DNA from: Coriobacteriia bacterium
Lineage (GTDB): Bacteria; Actinomycetota; Coriobacteriia; Anaerosomatales; PALSA-660
NCBI GenBank assembly: GCA_003133285.1
Contig: PKWR01000043.1
Coordinates: 1 to 7,489, forward strand
Direction: 5' to 3'
Length of the DNA: 7,489 nucleotides
Shown here: one piece after another, positions 1-5,944 of the stretch
How positions within the stretch are numbered: the stretch's first letter is position 1
Layout: each line of letters opens with the position of its first letter
The notes under the pieces: model-generated
Database searches by the model: none
What the model was told of the DNA's origin: nothing
Seen by the model: only the letters and a program-made list of their open reading frames with translations
Translations under genes and position numbers: made by a program

Positions 1-2370
1 CCGCACGGACTCGACGCAGCCGGGCGCATCGGCGGCGTATCCGTCAGCGCCGATCTCCGTCGCCCACGCCTGGGTGACGACCGCTCCGCCCACGAGCACG
101 GGACGTTCGGGATCCTCCGCCTTGAGCGCGACCACCGTGCGCCGCATCGCGGGCAGGGTCGTGGTCATCAGCGCCGACAGGCACACGGCGTCGGCCCCCT
201 CGGCGGCGCTCTCCACGCGGTCGGACTCCACGTCCACACCCAGATCGTCGACGACGAAGCCCTGCGACTCCAGCAGCGAGACGCAGATGTCCTTGCCGAT
301 CGAATGGACGTCGCCCTTGACCGTGGCGAACACCACGCGGCCCGCGGAGCCGTCCTCGCCCTCGGGCAGATGCGATTTCACGCGGGTCACGGCCGCCTTC
401 ATCGCGTCGGCCGCGACCATCATCTGCGGCAGGAACACCTCACCGCGGCTGTAGGCCTCCCCCAGACGCCGGATCGCAGGGGTCAGGACCGCGGCGATCA
501 CGTCACGGGGATCGACCCCCGTCGCGAGCAGCTCGTCGACGAGTCGCGGCGCGCCGTCCGCGTCGCCGCGCTCGACCGTGGCCGCGAGTGCGGCGTTCGC
601 GTCCGGAGCGGCATCGGGTCCAGCCGCCGGGGCGGCGACGGCCGCGCCGGTGTGCGCGATCCAGCGCGCTGCCCGCGGGTCGCACCCCATCAGCACGTCC
701 TCGGCCTCGACGCTCGGCTCGGGGCGGGCGGCGCCCGGGTCGTAGATCGCCGCGTCGAGTCCGGCGCTCTGCGCGAGCGCGAGCATCGTGGCGTTGAGTT
801 CCGGCCGGCCCGGCAGGCCGTGGCTGACGTTGCTCACACCGAGCACGGTGGCGAGACCTGACGCCCTCACGGCACGCAGCGCGTCGAGTGTCACGGAGGC
901 GGCGCGAGGATCGGTCGCCGCGGTCATGACGAGGCAGTCGACGACGAGGTCGGCGTCGCTCAGGCCGTGCGCGTGCGCCGCGGCGCGGACGCGCTCCACG
1001 ATCTCCACGCGGCCGTCTGCCGTCGCGGGGATGCCTGCCTCGTCGTCGAGCGCGAGCACCACGACCGCGGCGCCGTAGCGGGCCGCCAGCGGCAGCACGG
1101 ACGCCATCGAAGCCGACCCGCCGTTGACCGAGTTGATGAGGGCGCGCCCGGGGTAGGCGCGCAGAGCGGCCTCGAGAGCGACCGGGTCGGTGGTGTCGAT
1201 CACGAGCGGGAGATCGGTCAGCCCCGCGAGCGCGATCACCGCCTGCCGCAGCACCGCGAGCGCGTCCACGCCGGCAGCGCCGACGTTCACGTCGAGCAGC
1301 GCGGCTCCGGCCTGCTCCTGCTGCTGGGCCAGAGAGCGCACCAGCTCCATGGACCCGGCGCGCAGGGAGTCGGCGAGCGCCTTCTTGCCGGTCGGGTTGA
1401 TGCGCTCGCCGATGATGGCGAGCGGCCGTCCGGCGCCGAGCCTGACGGTGCGGCGGGCACTCGCCAGGGCGACGCCGTCGGGGCGGACTCGCGTCGTGGG
1501 TAGCCCCACGCCCTTGGCCTCGTCGAGGATCGCACCCGTGAACGAGGGCGATGACCCGCAGCACGACCCGACGAGCCCGGCGCCCAGAGCGGCGAACCTC
1601 GCCGCATGCCGACCCATCTCCTCGGGCGTGCCCGGGAAGTGCGTGCGGCCGTCCACCAGCGTCGGCAGACCGGCGTTGGGCTGCACCACGAGCGGGAGCG
1701 TCGTCACCGCGGCCATCCGCTCCACCAGCGGGAGCATCTGCTCGGGTCCGAGCCCGCAGTTCATGCCGACGACCGAGGCGCCACACGCCTCGAGGACGAC
1801 GGCCACCGTCTCCGGGTCGCTGGCCGACAGCTCGGTGCGGCCCGTGCGGCCGAAGGTCATCGACGCGATCAGGGGAAGGTCGGTGACCGACCGCGCGGCG
1901 AGCAGCCCGCACCGGATCTCGGCCAGGTCGGTGAAGGTCTCGAAGGCGATCGCGTCGGGGTCCTCGGCGGCGAGCGCCGTGATCTGCTCGACGAACACCG
2001 CGAACACCTCGTCGAACGTCGCGGTGCCGAGCGGCTGCATGACGAGCCCGGTCGGGCCCACGTCGGCCAGGATGTGCTGCGCGCCCGATTCGCGGGCGAG
2101 GCGGACCGCCGCACGGTTGAGCTCCTCGACCCTGTCCTCAAGACCGTACTCGGCGAGTTTGGGACGCGACCCGCCGAAGGTGTTCGTGGTGATGCACTCG
2201 GTGCCCACGGTGACGTAGGCGCGATGGACGTCGAGCACCATCTCGGGGTTGGTGACGTTGAGCTCCTCGGGACACTGCCCCGAGGGCATCCCCGCGCGCT
2301 GCAGCATGGTCCCCATCGCCCCATCGACGACGAGCACTTCGCGGCCGAGCCTGCGCAGGATGTCCGGCAC
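1..2370 (-). CDS. metH: Cobalamin-dependent methionine synthase (C-terminus cut by window edge)
   Basis: Transfers a methyl group from methyltetrahydrofolate through protein-bound cobalamin to homocysteine, giving methionine in the cytoplasm. The frame is open for 790 codons to base 1. Start is the GTG at 2370, preceded by GAAGGGA at 2383-2377; the first residues lead directly into the family opening VVDGAMGTMLQ. Domain order: homocysteine-binding barrel (about 1-300) with zinc ligands Cys205 (GMNCG) and Cys270-Cys271 (GSCCG); pterin-binding barrel (about 315-560) with GERINPTG from residue 321, DVNVGAAG from 360 and IDTTDP at about 391; cobalamin cap (about 575-670) with FLPQM ending at 650; Rossmann-type cobalamin domain with D687-V-H689-S-I-G692, His689 being the expected lower cobalt ligand. 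The frame ends in the IGADGYAADA motif at the close of that domain. The zinc cysteines lie almost exactly where I recall them in the roughly 770-residue Thermotoga maritima enzyme, which lacks the AdoMet reactivation domain; whether this one also lacks it lies beyond the edge. Confidence 0.97.
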   Translation of the reverse strand, partial: MPDILRRLGREVLVVDGAMGTMLQRAGMPSGQCPEELNVTNPEMVLDVHRAYVTVGTECITTNTFGGSRPKLAEYGLEDRVEELNRAAVRLARESGAQHILADVGPTGLVMQPLGTATFDEVFAVFVEQITALAAEDPDAIAFETFTDLAEIRCGLLAARSVTDLPLIASMTFGRTGRTELSASDPETVAVVLEACGASVVGMNCGLGPEQMLPLVERMAAVTTLPLVVQPNAGLPTLVDGRTHFPGTPEEMGRHAARFAALGAGLVGSCCGSSPSFTGAILDEAKGVGLPTTRVRPDGVALASARRTVRLGAGRPLAIIGERINPTGKKALADSLRAGSMELVRSLAQQQEQAGAALLDVNVGAAGVDALAVLRQAVIALAGLTDLPLVIDTTDPVALEAALRAYPGRALINSVNGGSASMASVLPLAARYGAAVVVLALDDEAGIPATADGRVEIVERVRAAAHAHGLSDADLVVDCLVMTAATDPRAASVTLDALRAVRASGLATVLGVSNVSHGLPGRPELNATMLALAQSAGLDAAIYDPGAARPEPSVEAEDVLMGCDPRAARWIAHTGAAVAAPAAGPDAAPDANAALAATVERGDADGAPRLVDELLATGVDPRDVIAAVLTPAIRRLGEAYSRGEVFLPQMMVAADAMKAAVTRVKSHLPEGEDGSAGRVVFATVKGDVHSIGKDICVSLLESQGFVVDDLGVDVESDRVESAAEGADAVCLSALMTTTLPAMRRTVVALKAEDPERPVLVGGAVVTQAWATEIGADGYAADAPGCVESVR

Positions 2371-2415
2371 TCGTGTTCCCTTCGTGCCGCTGGAAGGCGG
2401 CAACCCGTGCGCGCC

Positions 2416-2427
2416 GATGCGCGCATC
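2416..2427. repeat. 12-bp perfect palindrome in the metH leader
   Basis: GATGCGCGCATC is its own reverse complement. It begins about 8 bp downstream of the metH -10 box, over the predicted transcription start and early leader, where a bound repressor would block initiation. It could equally be a chance GC-rich palindrome. No known regulator is recognised from the sequence. Confidence 0.35.
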
Positions 2428-2434
2428 AAAAGGG

Positions 2435-2440
2435 ATTATA
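2435..2440 (-). promoter_or_regulatory. Candidate -10 element of metH
   Basis: A perfect TATAAT hexamer read on the minus strand, 64 bp upstream of the metH GTG. Transcription would begin near 2428 and give a leader of roughly 58 nt. No convincing -35 hexamer lies 16-18 bp upstream, where the sequence is purely GC-rich. The hexamer stands out in this GC-rich setting. The leader is too short for a cobalamin or SAM riboswitch. Confidence 0.5.
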
Positions 2441-2441
2441 G

Positions 2442-2482
2442 GGGGAGCGGCGGGCGGAGCGGCGCGAACGGGGCCGCTCCCC
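2442..2482 (-). terminator. Inverted repeat at the 3' end of the Nudix gene, possible terminator
   Basis: GGGGAGCGGC read on the minus strand from 2482 pairs perfectly with GCCGCTCCCC at 2451-2442 (10 bp, 21-nt loop). A competing 8-bp stem uses 2480-2473 and 2463-2456 with a 9-nt loop. The 5' arm overlaps the Nudix stop codon. There is no immediate U-run; a TTTT occurs about 10 nt further on. It may terminate the Nudix transcript before metH, but it is not a classical intrinsic terminator. Confidence 0.35.
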
Positions 2483-2922
2483 TAGCGCGAGGCGACCCAG
2501 GCCTCGGCGTCGCGTGCAAGGCGCTCATGGTCGAAGGCCAGCGGAGGAAGCTCCGCGACCGGGTGCCACACCGCTTCCGCGGCGTCATCGCCACCCGCAA
2601 CGCCGTCCGGCTCACCCGCGCCGAGCGACACGGCGAAGAGGACGGTGACCGTCCATCCGCGCGGATCGCGCCCGGGGTCGCCGTAGGCCCCGACATGAGC
2701 GAACCGGCCCGCGGGCGCAAGCCCCGTCTCCTCCGCGAGCTCGCGGCGCGCGCAGTGCTCGAGCGGCTCATCCGGCTCGAGGAACCCGCCCGGCAGCGCC
2801 CACATCCCGGCATAGGGACTGGCGCCGCGACGCACCAGCAGCAGCTCGCGGGCGTGCGAAGGCCCCCGGAACACGGCGGTGTCCACGGTGACGGCGGGGC
2901 GCGGGTACTCGTAGGTCGGCAT
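2482..2922 (-). CDS. Nudix family hydrolase
   Basis: Predicted Mg-dependent pyrophosphohydrolase acting on a nucleoside diphosphate linked to another group. With the ATG at 2922 it has 146 residues, normal for a single-domain Nudix enzyme. The Nudix box is complete at residues 46-68, fitting GX5EX7REUXEEXGU: G46, E52, R60-E61-L62, E64-E65, G67-L68. Upstream, RPAVTVD at about 8-14 and ASPYAGMWALPGG before the box resemble ADP-ribose pyrophosphatase/MutT-like members (COG1051 type), but substrate cannot be read from sequence. The frame is open to an ATG at 2985 and another at 2943; I prefer 2922 because MPTYEYPRPAVTVD is where homology normally begins and a -10-like GATACT lies 7 bp before it. 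There is no Shine-Dalgarno, suggesting a leaderless message. It diverges from the EamA gene and is followed 111 bp later by metH on the same strand. Confidence 0.92.
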   Translation of the reverse strand: MPTYEYPRPAVTVDTAVFRGPSHARELLLVRRGASPYAGMWALPGGFLEPDEPLEHCARRELAEETGLAPAGRFAHVGAYGDPGRDPRGWTVTVLFAVSLGAGEPDGVAGGDDAAEAVWHPVAELPPLAFDHERLARDAEAWVASR

Positions 2923-2929
2923 GCACAGC

Positions 2930-2935
2930 AGTATC
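2930..2935 (-). promoter_or_regulatory. Candidate -10 element of the Nudix gene (leaderless)
   Basis: GATACT on the minus strand, separated by 7 nt from the ATG at 2922, so transcription would start at or next to the initiation codon. It matches TATAAT at 4 of 6 positions. No -35 element is recognisable. The absence of a Shine-Dalgarno sequence supports leaderless translation. Confidence 0.4.
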
Positions 2936-2972
2936 GCATCCATCCGGTCCTCGGCGCGCGGGTGCCGAGCGG

Positions 2973-2978
2973 TACTAT
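2973..2978 (+). promoter_or_regulatory. Candidate -10 element of the EamA transporter gene
   Basis: TACTAT fits the actinobacterial TANNNT -10 pattern and would place the start near 2985, giving a leader of about 30 nt that carries the GGAG at 3001-3004. No -35 is recognised. It lies about 38 bp from the divergent Nudix -10, so the two transcripts share a compact control region. Confidence 0.4.
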
Positions 2979-3014
2979 CTCCCACACCGCCGATGCGAAC
3001 GGAGACCTGGCCCC

Positions 3015-4013
3015 GTGAGACTGCCCCAGCTGACCATGCGGACGAAGACGATCGTGAACTTCGCGCTGGTATACGTCGTATGGGGCTCCACCTACCTCGG
3101 CATCAAAGTGGGGCTCAACGCGGGGCTCTGGCACACGCCGGCGTTGTTCGGAGCGATGCGGCTGCTGCTGGCCGGAGTGCTGCTGCTCGGGTTCGCCAAG
3201 GCGCGCGGCACGGGCCTGGCCATCTCCCGCCGGGACCTCAGCACCTCGGCGATCGTCGGGCTGTGCCTCCTGTGCGGCGGGATGTTCTCCACCCTGCTGT
3301 CGGAGCAGCTCATCAACTCGTCGCTCGCGGCCCTTGTCGTGGCGGCCGCGCCGCTTTGGATGGCACTCGTCGAGACGATGCTGCCGGGGATGGATCGGCC
3401 GTCGCGACGGGGCGTCGTCGGCCTTGTCATCGGCCTCGCGGGCCTTCTGCTGTTGGTGGCGCCGATGGTGGGCGGAGTCTCGGGAACGCCGGGGCAACTG
3501 GCCGGCATCGGCATCCAGGTCGCCGGCAGCTGGCTGTGGGTCGCGGGCTCGGTCGTGAGCAAGAGGCGACCGCTCACCACCGACGGCACCGTCGCCACGG
3601 GATACGAGATGCTCATCGCCGGGGCGGTGCTCGCGGTCCTGGCCGCCGTTCTGGGTGAGTACGGACGGTTCACGATGACCGACACGGGGGCCGCGGTCGG
3701 AGCCATCCTCTACCTCGCCGTCTTCGGCTCGGCGATCGCGTTCACCGCCTTCATGTGGCTGATCCGCAACGTCCCCGCCTCGAAGGTGATGACCTACGCC
3801 TACGTGAACCCCGTCGTCGCGGTGGCGCTCGGCTACGTGGCCGGCCTCGTGCACCTCATCCCGAAGCCCGAGACCCTGGACGCATGGGGGGTCGCCGGCA
3901 CCGTGGTCATCGTCGCGGGCGTCGCGATCACGACGAGCGCACCGACGCGCCCCGGACACCGCGAGCCGATCGCCCCCGAACCCGACGAGCTCCCGGAGAC
4001 CCCCGGCAGCTGA
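3015..4013 (+). CDS. EamA/DMT-superfamily transporter
   Basis: Inner-membrane permease, probably an exporter of amino acids or other small metabolites; substrate is not evident. The 332-residue product has ten hydrophobic segments, at about 14-33, 43-62, 77-95, 99-119, 132-150, 160-181, 194-213, 223-248, 257-281 and 289-307, arranged as two EamA repeats (about 16-150 and 160-307). Diagnostic features are VVWGSTYLGIKVG at about 21-33 in helix 1 and YVNPVVAVALGY at 262-273 in the second repeat, a pattern typical of YedA-like members. The tail after 308 is hydrophilic, rich in Pro and Glu. Start GTG 3015 has GGAG at 3001-3004 (10-nt spacing); an ATG at 3036 (residue 8) is an alternative that would still keep helix 1. 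The gene stands alone on its strand, diverges from the Nudix gene and is followed by a long non-coding stretch. Confidence 0.93.
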   Translation: MRLPQLTMRTKTIVNFALVYVVWGSTYLGIKVGLNAGLWHTPALFGAMRLLLAGVLLLGFAKARGTGLAISRRDLSTSAIVGLCLLCGGMFSTLLSEQLINSSLAALVVAAAPLWMALVETMLPGMDRPSRRGVVGLVIGLAGLLLLVAPMVGGVSGTPGQLAGIGIQVAGSWLWVAGSVVSKRRPLTTDGTVATGYEMLIAGAVLAVLAAVLGEYGRFTMTDTGAAVGAILYLAVFGSAIAFTAFMWLIRNVPASKVMTYAYVNPVVAVALGYVAGLVHLIPKPETLDAWGVAGTVVIVAGVAITTSAPTRPGHREPIAPEPDELPETPGS

Positions 4014-4307
4014 CCCCGCCCTCTGGAGCCCCCAGACGCGCTCTGAGGGCCGCTCTACGCTCGGACGGCCACCGGGAGACCTCTGCCCTGCGCGTTGCGC
4101 CCCGCCATGAGGCTCCCGAACCGGTGCGCCCGTCCGCAGCGCCTGTCGCGACGGGAGGCGGTCGCCAGTCACTCCACGGCATCTCCACACCCCGGACACG
4201 CCGCCACCACCGGCGGGCGTCATTCTGTGGTTGCGGCCAACGACCGCACGACATTGACAGAGTCACCGCACCGAATGCAGCACCCTCATAAACCCATCTC
4301 ATCTCCA

Positions 4308-4332
4308 CCCCTCCCCTCCCTGCAGGTCCCCC
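4308..4332 (-). other. G-quadruplex-type motif on the minus strand
   Basis: The plus strand has C-runs at 4308-4311, 4313-4316, 4318-4320 and 4328-4332, so the minus strand carries four runs of at least three G with loops of 7, 1 and 1 nt. This meets the usual G3+N1-7 rule. It lies within a longer all-pyrimidine plus-strand tract that starts at about 4299. Such motifs also arise by chance in GC-rich DNA. Confidence 0.4.
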
Positions 4333-4359
4333 GGGATGCCCCTCCCAGGTGGGACCAGA

Positions 4360-4400
4360 AAGCGGCGGGACCTGCCCCGGGTCCCGCCGCTTCTCTTTGT
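4360..4400 (+). terminator. Strong intrinsic terminator not adjacent to a gene
   Basis: AAGCGGCGGGAC (4360-4371) pairs perfectly with GTCCCGCCGCTT (4381-4392), a 12-bp GC-rich stem with a 9-nt loop, followed by a T-rich CTCTTTGT on the plus strand. The minus-strand side lacks a U-rich tail, so plus-strand termination is favoured. It lies about 350 nt beyond the transporter stop and 286 nt before padR, so it ends either a long 3' UTR of the transporter message or an unannotated small RNA. Confidence 0.6.
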
Positions 4401-4554
4401 CCCGGGTCCTCCCCGCGACCCCTCCATGCGGCCCTCGTCGGCCCCTCTGCAGGCGCGCTCGTGGCTCCATCACTACCGCTCCGTCGCGATCCGCTGCCAG
4501 ATCCTCCCGTGCCGTGGCTCTTTTGGGCTTCCGCGTGCCTTTTCGCGCCCTCCA

Positions 4555-4621
4555 GAATCAGTCGAAGGTTGACGCAAGCCCTCTACCTGCGGTTTCTCCT
4601 CGAACCCTCGACTGAAGATTC
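4555..4621. repeat. Imperfect inverted repeat upstream of the padR promoter
   Basis: GAATCAGTCGAAGG (4555-4568) is matched by CCCTCGACTGAAGATTC (4605-4621). The core TCAGTCGA/TCGACTGA is 8 bp perfect, with one A-C mismatch then GG/CC inside, and GAATC/GATTC outside reached through a small bulge. The loop is about 36 nt. It ends just before the padR -35 element, so it could be a second regulator site or structured RNA. No family is recognised. Confidence 0.4.
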
Positions 4622-4624
4622 ATG

Positions 4625-4652
4625 TTGTTTTTTATATGTCTAGTCATATACT
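4625..4652 (+). promoter_or_regulatory. padR operon promoter
   Basis: TTGTTT (4625-4630) and TATACT (4647-4652) with a 16-bp spacer form the most standard sigma-70 type promoter in the window. Transcription would start near 4659, giving a leader of about 27 nt before the ATG at 4686. It sits in an AT-rich pocket and its spacer and -10 box are overlapped by a palindromic operator. Confidence 0.6.
4633..4650. promoter_or_regulatory. Probable PadR operator (autoregulation)
   Basis: TATATGTCTAGTCATATA is palindromic at 16 of 18 positions: TATATG and CATATA arms around a central CTAG. PadR-family repressors typically bind AT-rich dyads with ATGT/ACAT-like half-sites in front of their own gene. 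The site covers the spacer and part of the -10 box of the promoter, the position expected for a repressor, and ends 35 bp before the padR start codon. Confidence 0.6.
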
Positions 4653-4685
4653 TGTGTCGTCCTATATCCTCTGTGAAGACGGTAC

Positions 4686-5270
4686 ATGACCCTCGAGCAT
4701 GCCATTCTGGGGTTCCTCGACCGGGGTTCGATGACCGGTTACGACCTCAAGACCCGGTGCTTCGACGAGGCCGTGGGGCACCTGTGGACCGCCGATCAGG
4801 CGCAGGTCTATCGCACCCTCGGACGGCTGTCCGACCAGGGTTTCGTGCGCTCGCGGATCGTCGCCCAGCGTGGCAAGCCCGACCGCCGCGTCTTCACGAT
4901 CACGACCAAGGGCCGGGCCGAGCTGACCGCCTGGCTGCGCCGCCCGATCGACCTCTCCCCCGTACGCGACCCGCTACTGGTGCAGCTCTCGCTTGCGGCG
5001 CAGCTCGGCGACCACGAGGTGCTCGCGCTGCTCGAGCGGGCGCGCGACGGCTACCAGGCCCGTTTGGACACCCTGCGCGCAGCGCAGGCAGACCGTCCCT
5101 CCCTCGCAGATGCCCCTGACGCGCGTTCAGAGGCCCTCTACGACATGACCCTTGTCGCGGCGATGTCGGCTGCGCGCACGGCGATCGACTGGGTGGACGA
5201 CTGCATAGAGAAGGTCGGGCGCGGGCTGCCGCCGGCAGCGCCGCGGGCAACGAGCGAGGGAGTGGCATGA
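4686..5270 (+). CDS. PadR-family transcriptional regulator
   Basis: Dimeric winged-helix regulator, most likely a ligand-released repressor of its own operon. The 194-residue protein has the standard two-part build: N-terminal winged helix (about 1-82) with LEHAILGFL at 3-11, GYDL at 18-21, the recognition-helix segment QVYRTLGRL at 40-48 and the wing PDRRVFTITTKG at 65-76; then a helical C-terminal dimerisation part (about 95-185) of the kind found in longer PadR proteins. The start at 4686 leaves the usual few residues before LEHAILG; the ribosome site is weak. It overlaps the next gene by 4 bp (ATGA), so the two are translationally coupled. A palindromic operator overlaps its promoter. The ligand is unknown; family members respond to phenolic acids, drugs or other small molecules. 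Confidence 0.93.
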   Translation: MTLEHAILGFLDRGSMTGYDLKTRCFDEAVGHLWTADQAQVYRTLGRLSDQGFVRSRIVAQRGKPDRRVFTITTKGRAELTAWLRRPIDLSPVRDPLLVQLSLAAQLGDHEVLALLERARDGYQARLDTLRAAQADRPSLADAPDARSEALYDMTLVAAMSAARTAIDWVDDCIEKVGRGLPPAAPRATSEGVA

Positions 5271-5944
5271 GAGTGGTCGCCATCGACGCGTCCCCGGTGG
5301 GCGGGGGTCCCGTCACGCATGCGCTGACGTGTGCGGTGCAGGAGCTCGCCGGAGCCGACGTCGCCCGCCTGCGCCTCTACGACCTCTTCAACCGCACGTG
5401 CGCCACCTGTACCGACTGCAACCGGACCGGACGCTGCACGCGGCACCACGCGTCTCTGGACGAGGCGATCGTGCTCCTCGCCGAGGCCGACACGCTGATC
5501 GTGGGCACGACGGGCCACCTCCACGCGCACGACCCACGCGGGACCGCTCTCCTCCAGCGGCTCGTGGGGGCGTTCGGACACCTTCAGACGGCGCGGGGGC
5601 TGGAGACCCGCGGCGGCGAGCCGGTCGGTCACAAGCGCGCGGCGCTGATCTGCAGCGCCCCGCCGCTCCTCGGCCCGTTAGCGATGGTGGGGATGCTGCC
5701 CGCCGGCGTCGCCGGGGTGTGGAGGACACTCGACCGCTCGGGCACGGTCGTCGTCGGCTGCGCCTCGGTCGGGACGCGCTGGTCGGGGCCGGCATCCCGC
5801 GACCGCGCGACCGTGTGCGCGCGTCGCCTCGGCAAGGCGCTCGCCCCGCAGGTGCGCGCTCAGCGGGTGCCAGCGCCCGGCATGCCTTCGCGGCGGCCGG
5901 CGGCGTCCCCGTCGCCGACGTTCACCGCGGCGCCGATCTCCTAG
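5267..5944 (+). CDS. Flavodoxin-fold protein with Isf-like cysteine cluster
   Basis: Probable FMN-binding oxidoreductase of the NAD(P)H-dependent FMN reductase/iron-sulfur flavoprotein group, 225 residues. The N-terminus VVAIDASPVGGGPVTHAL (about 3-20) is in the place of the flavin-phosphate loop but departs from the usual GSPRxxGNT. Cys45, Cys48, Cys51 and Cys57 form CX2CX2CX5C, matching the compact [4Fe-4S] motif of the iron-sulfur flavoprotein (Isf). ADTLIVGTTGHLHAHDP at about 74-90 replaces the common P-V-Y flavin loop. A hydrophobic core follows at about 123-165. The last 30 or so residues are low-complexity, rich in Pro, Ala and Ser, and look like a dispensable tail. ATG 5267 has GAGGGAG at 5256-5262 and overlaps the padR stop by 4 bp, so the gene is co-expressed with and probably repressed by that regulator. 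A cluster-free reductase is the main alternative, as related proteins keep similar cysteines without proven clusters. Confidence 0.82.
   Translation: MRVVAIDASPVGGGPVTHALTCAVQELAGADVARLRLYDLFNRTCATCTDCNRTGRCTRHHASLDEAIVLLAEADTLIVGTTGHLHAHDPRGTALLQRLVGAFGHLQTARGLETRGGEPVGHKRAALICSAPPLLGPLAMVGMLPAGVAGVWRTLDRSGTVVVGCASVGTRWSGPASRDRATVCARRLGKALAPQVRAQRVPAPGMPSRRPAASPSPTFTAAPIS

Larger units (their letters stand above)
4014..4685. other. 672-bp gene-free region with several structured elements
   Basis: No frame here gives a protein-like translation: the open frames are rich in Arg, Pro and Ser with no domain-like segments. The left part (4014-4290) shows nothing clear beyond weak short hairpins after the transporter stop. 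The centre holds a pyrimidine tract on the plus strand, a 6-bp hairpin (GGTCCC 4325-4330 with GGGACC 4351-4356) and a strong terminator-type hairpin. The right part (4550-4685) becomes clearly AT-richer and holds an inverted repeat followed by the padR promoter and operator. This is unusually long for an otherwise tightly packed region, where the other gaps are about 90-110 bp or overlaps. Confidence 0.6.

Noticed and set aside
503..1912. 469-codon minus-strand open frame inside metH, and similar long frames at 1606-3018 and 2436-4223
   Set aside because: They are Arg-rich frame shadows typical of GC-rich coding DNA; the overlapping real frames carry full family motifs.
2371..2481. Cobalamin or SAM riboswitch upstream of metH
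   Set aside because: The gap is only 111 bp and contains no recognisable B12-box or SAM-type core.
4254..4259. Perfect TTGACA as a -35 for a small RNA ending at the 4360-4400 terminator
   Set aside because: At 16-18 bp downstream there is no -10-like hexamer; the nearest AT-rich candidate (CATAAA at 4287) is 27 bp away.
4341..4400. T-box-like string (AGGTGGGACC followed by a GC-rich terminator)
   Set aside because: It departs from the AGGGTGGNACCGCG consensus, no specifier stem is visible upstream, and the next gene is a PadR regulator 286 nt away, not a tRNA synthetase or amino acid gene.
3928..4473. 181-codon minus-strand open frame overlapping the transporter 3' end
   Set aside because: Arg/Gly-rich, non-protein-like translation that is antisense to a well-supported gene and crosses the terminator hairpin.
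4592..4616. tRNA T-loop-like GGTTCGAGG on the minus strand
   Set aside because: The flanking bases do not form the 5-bp T stem and no acceptor or anticodon arms can be found.
4095..4643. 182-codon open frame across the intergenic region
   Set aside because: The translation is low-complexity Pro/Ser/Arg with no domain-like segment, no ribosome site, and it runs through the terminator, repeat and padR promoter.
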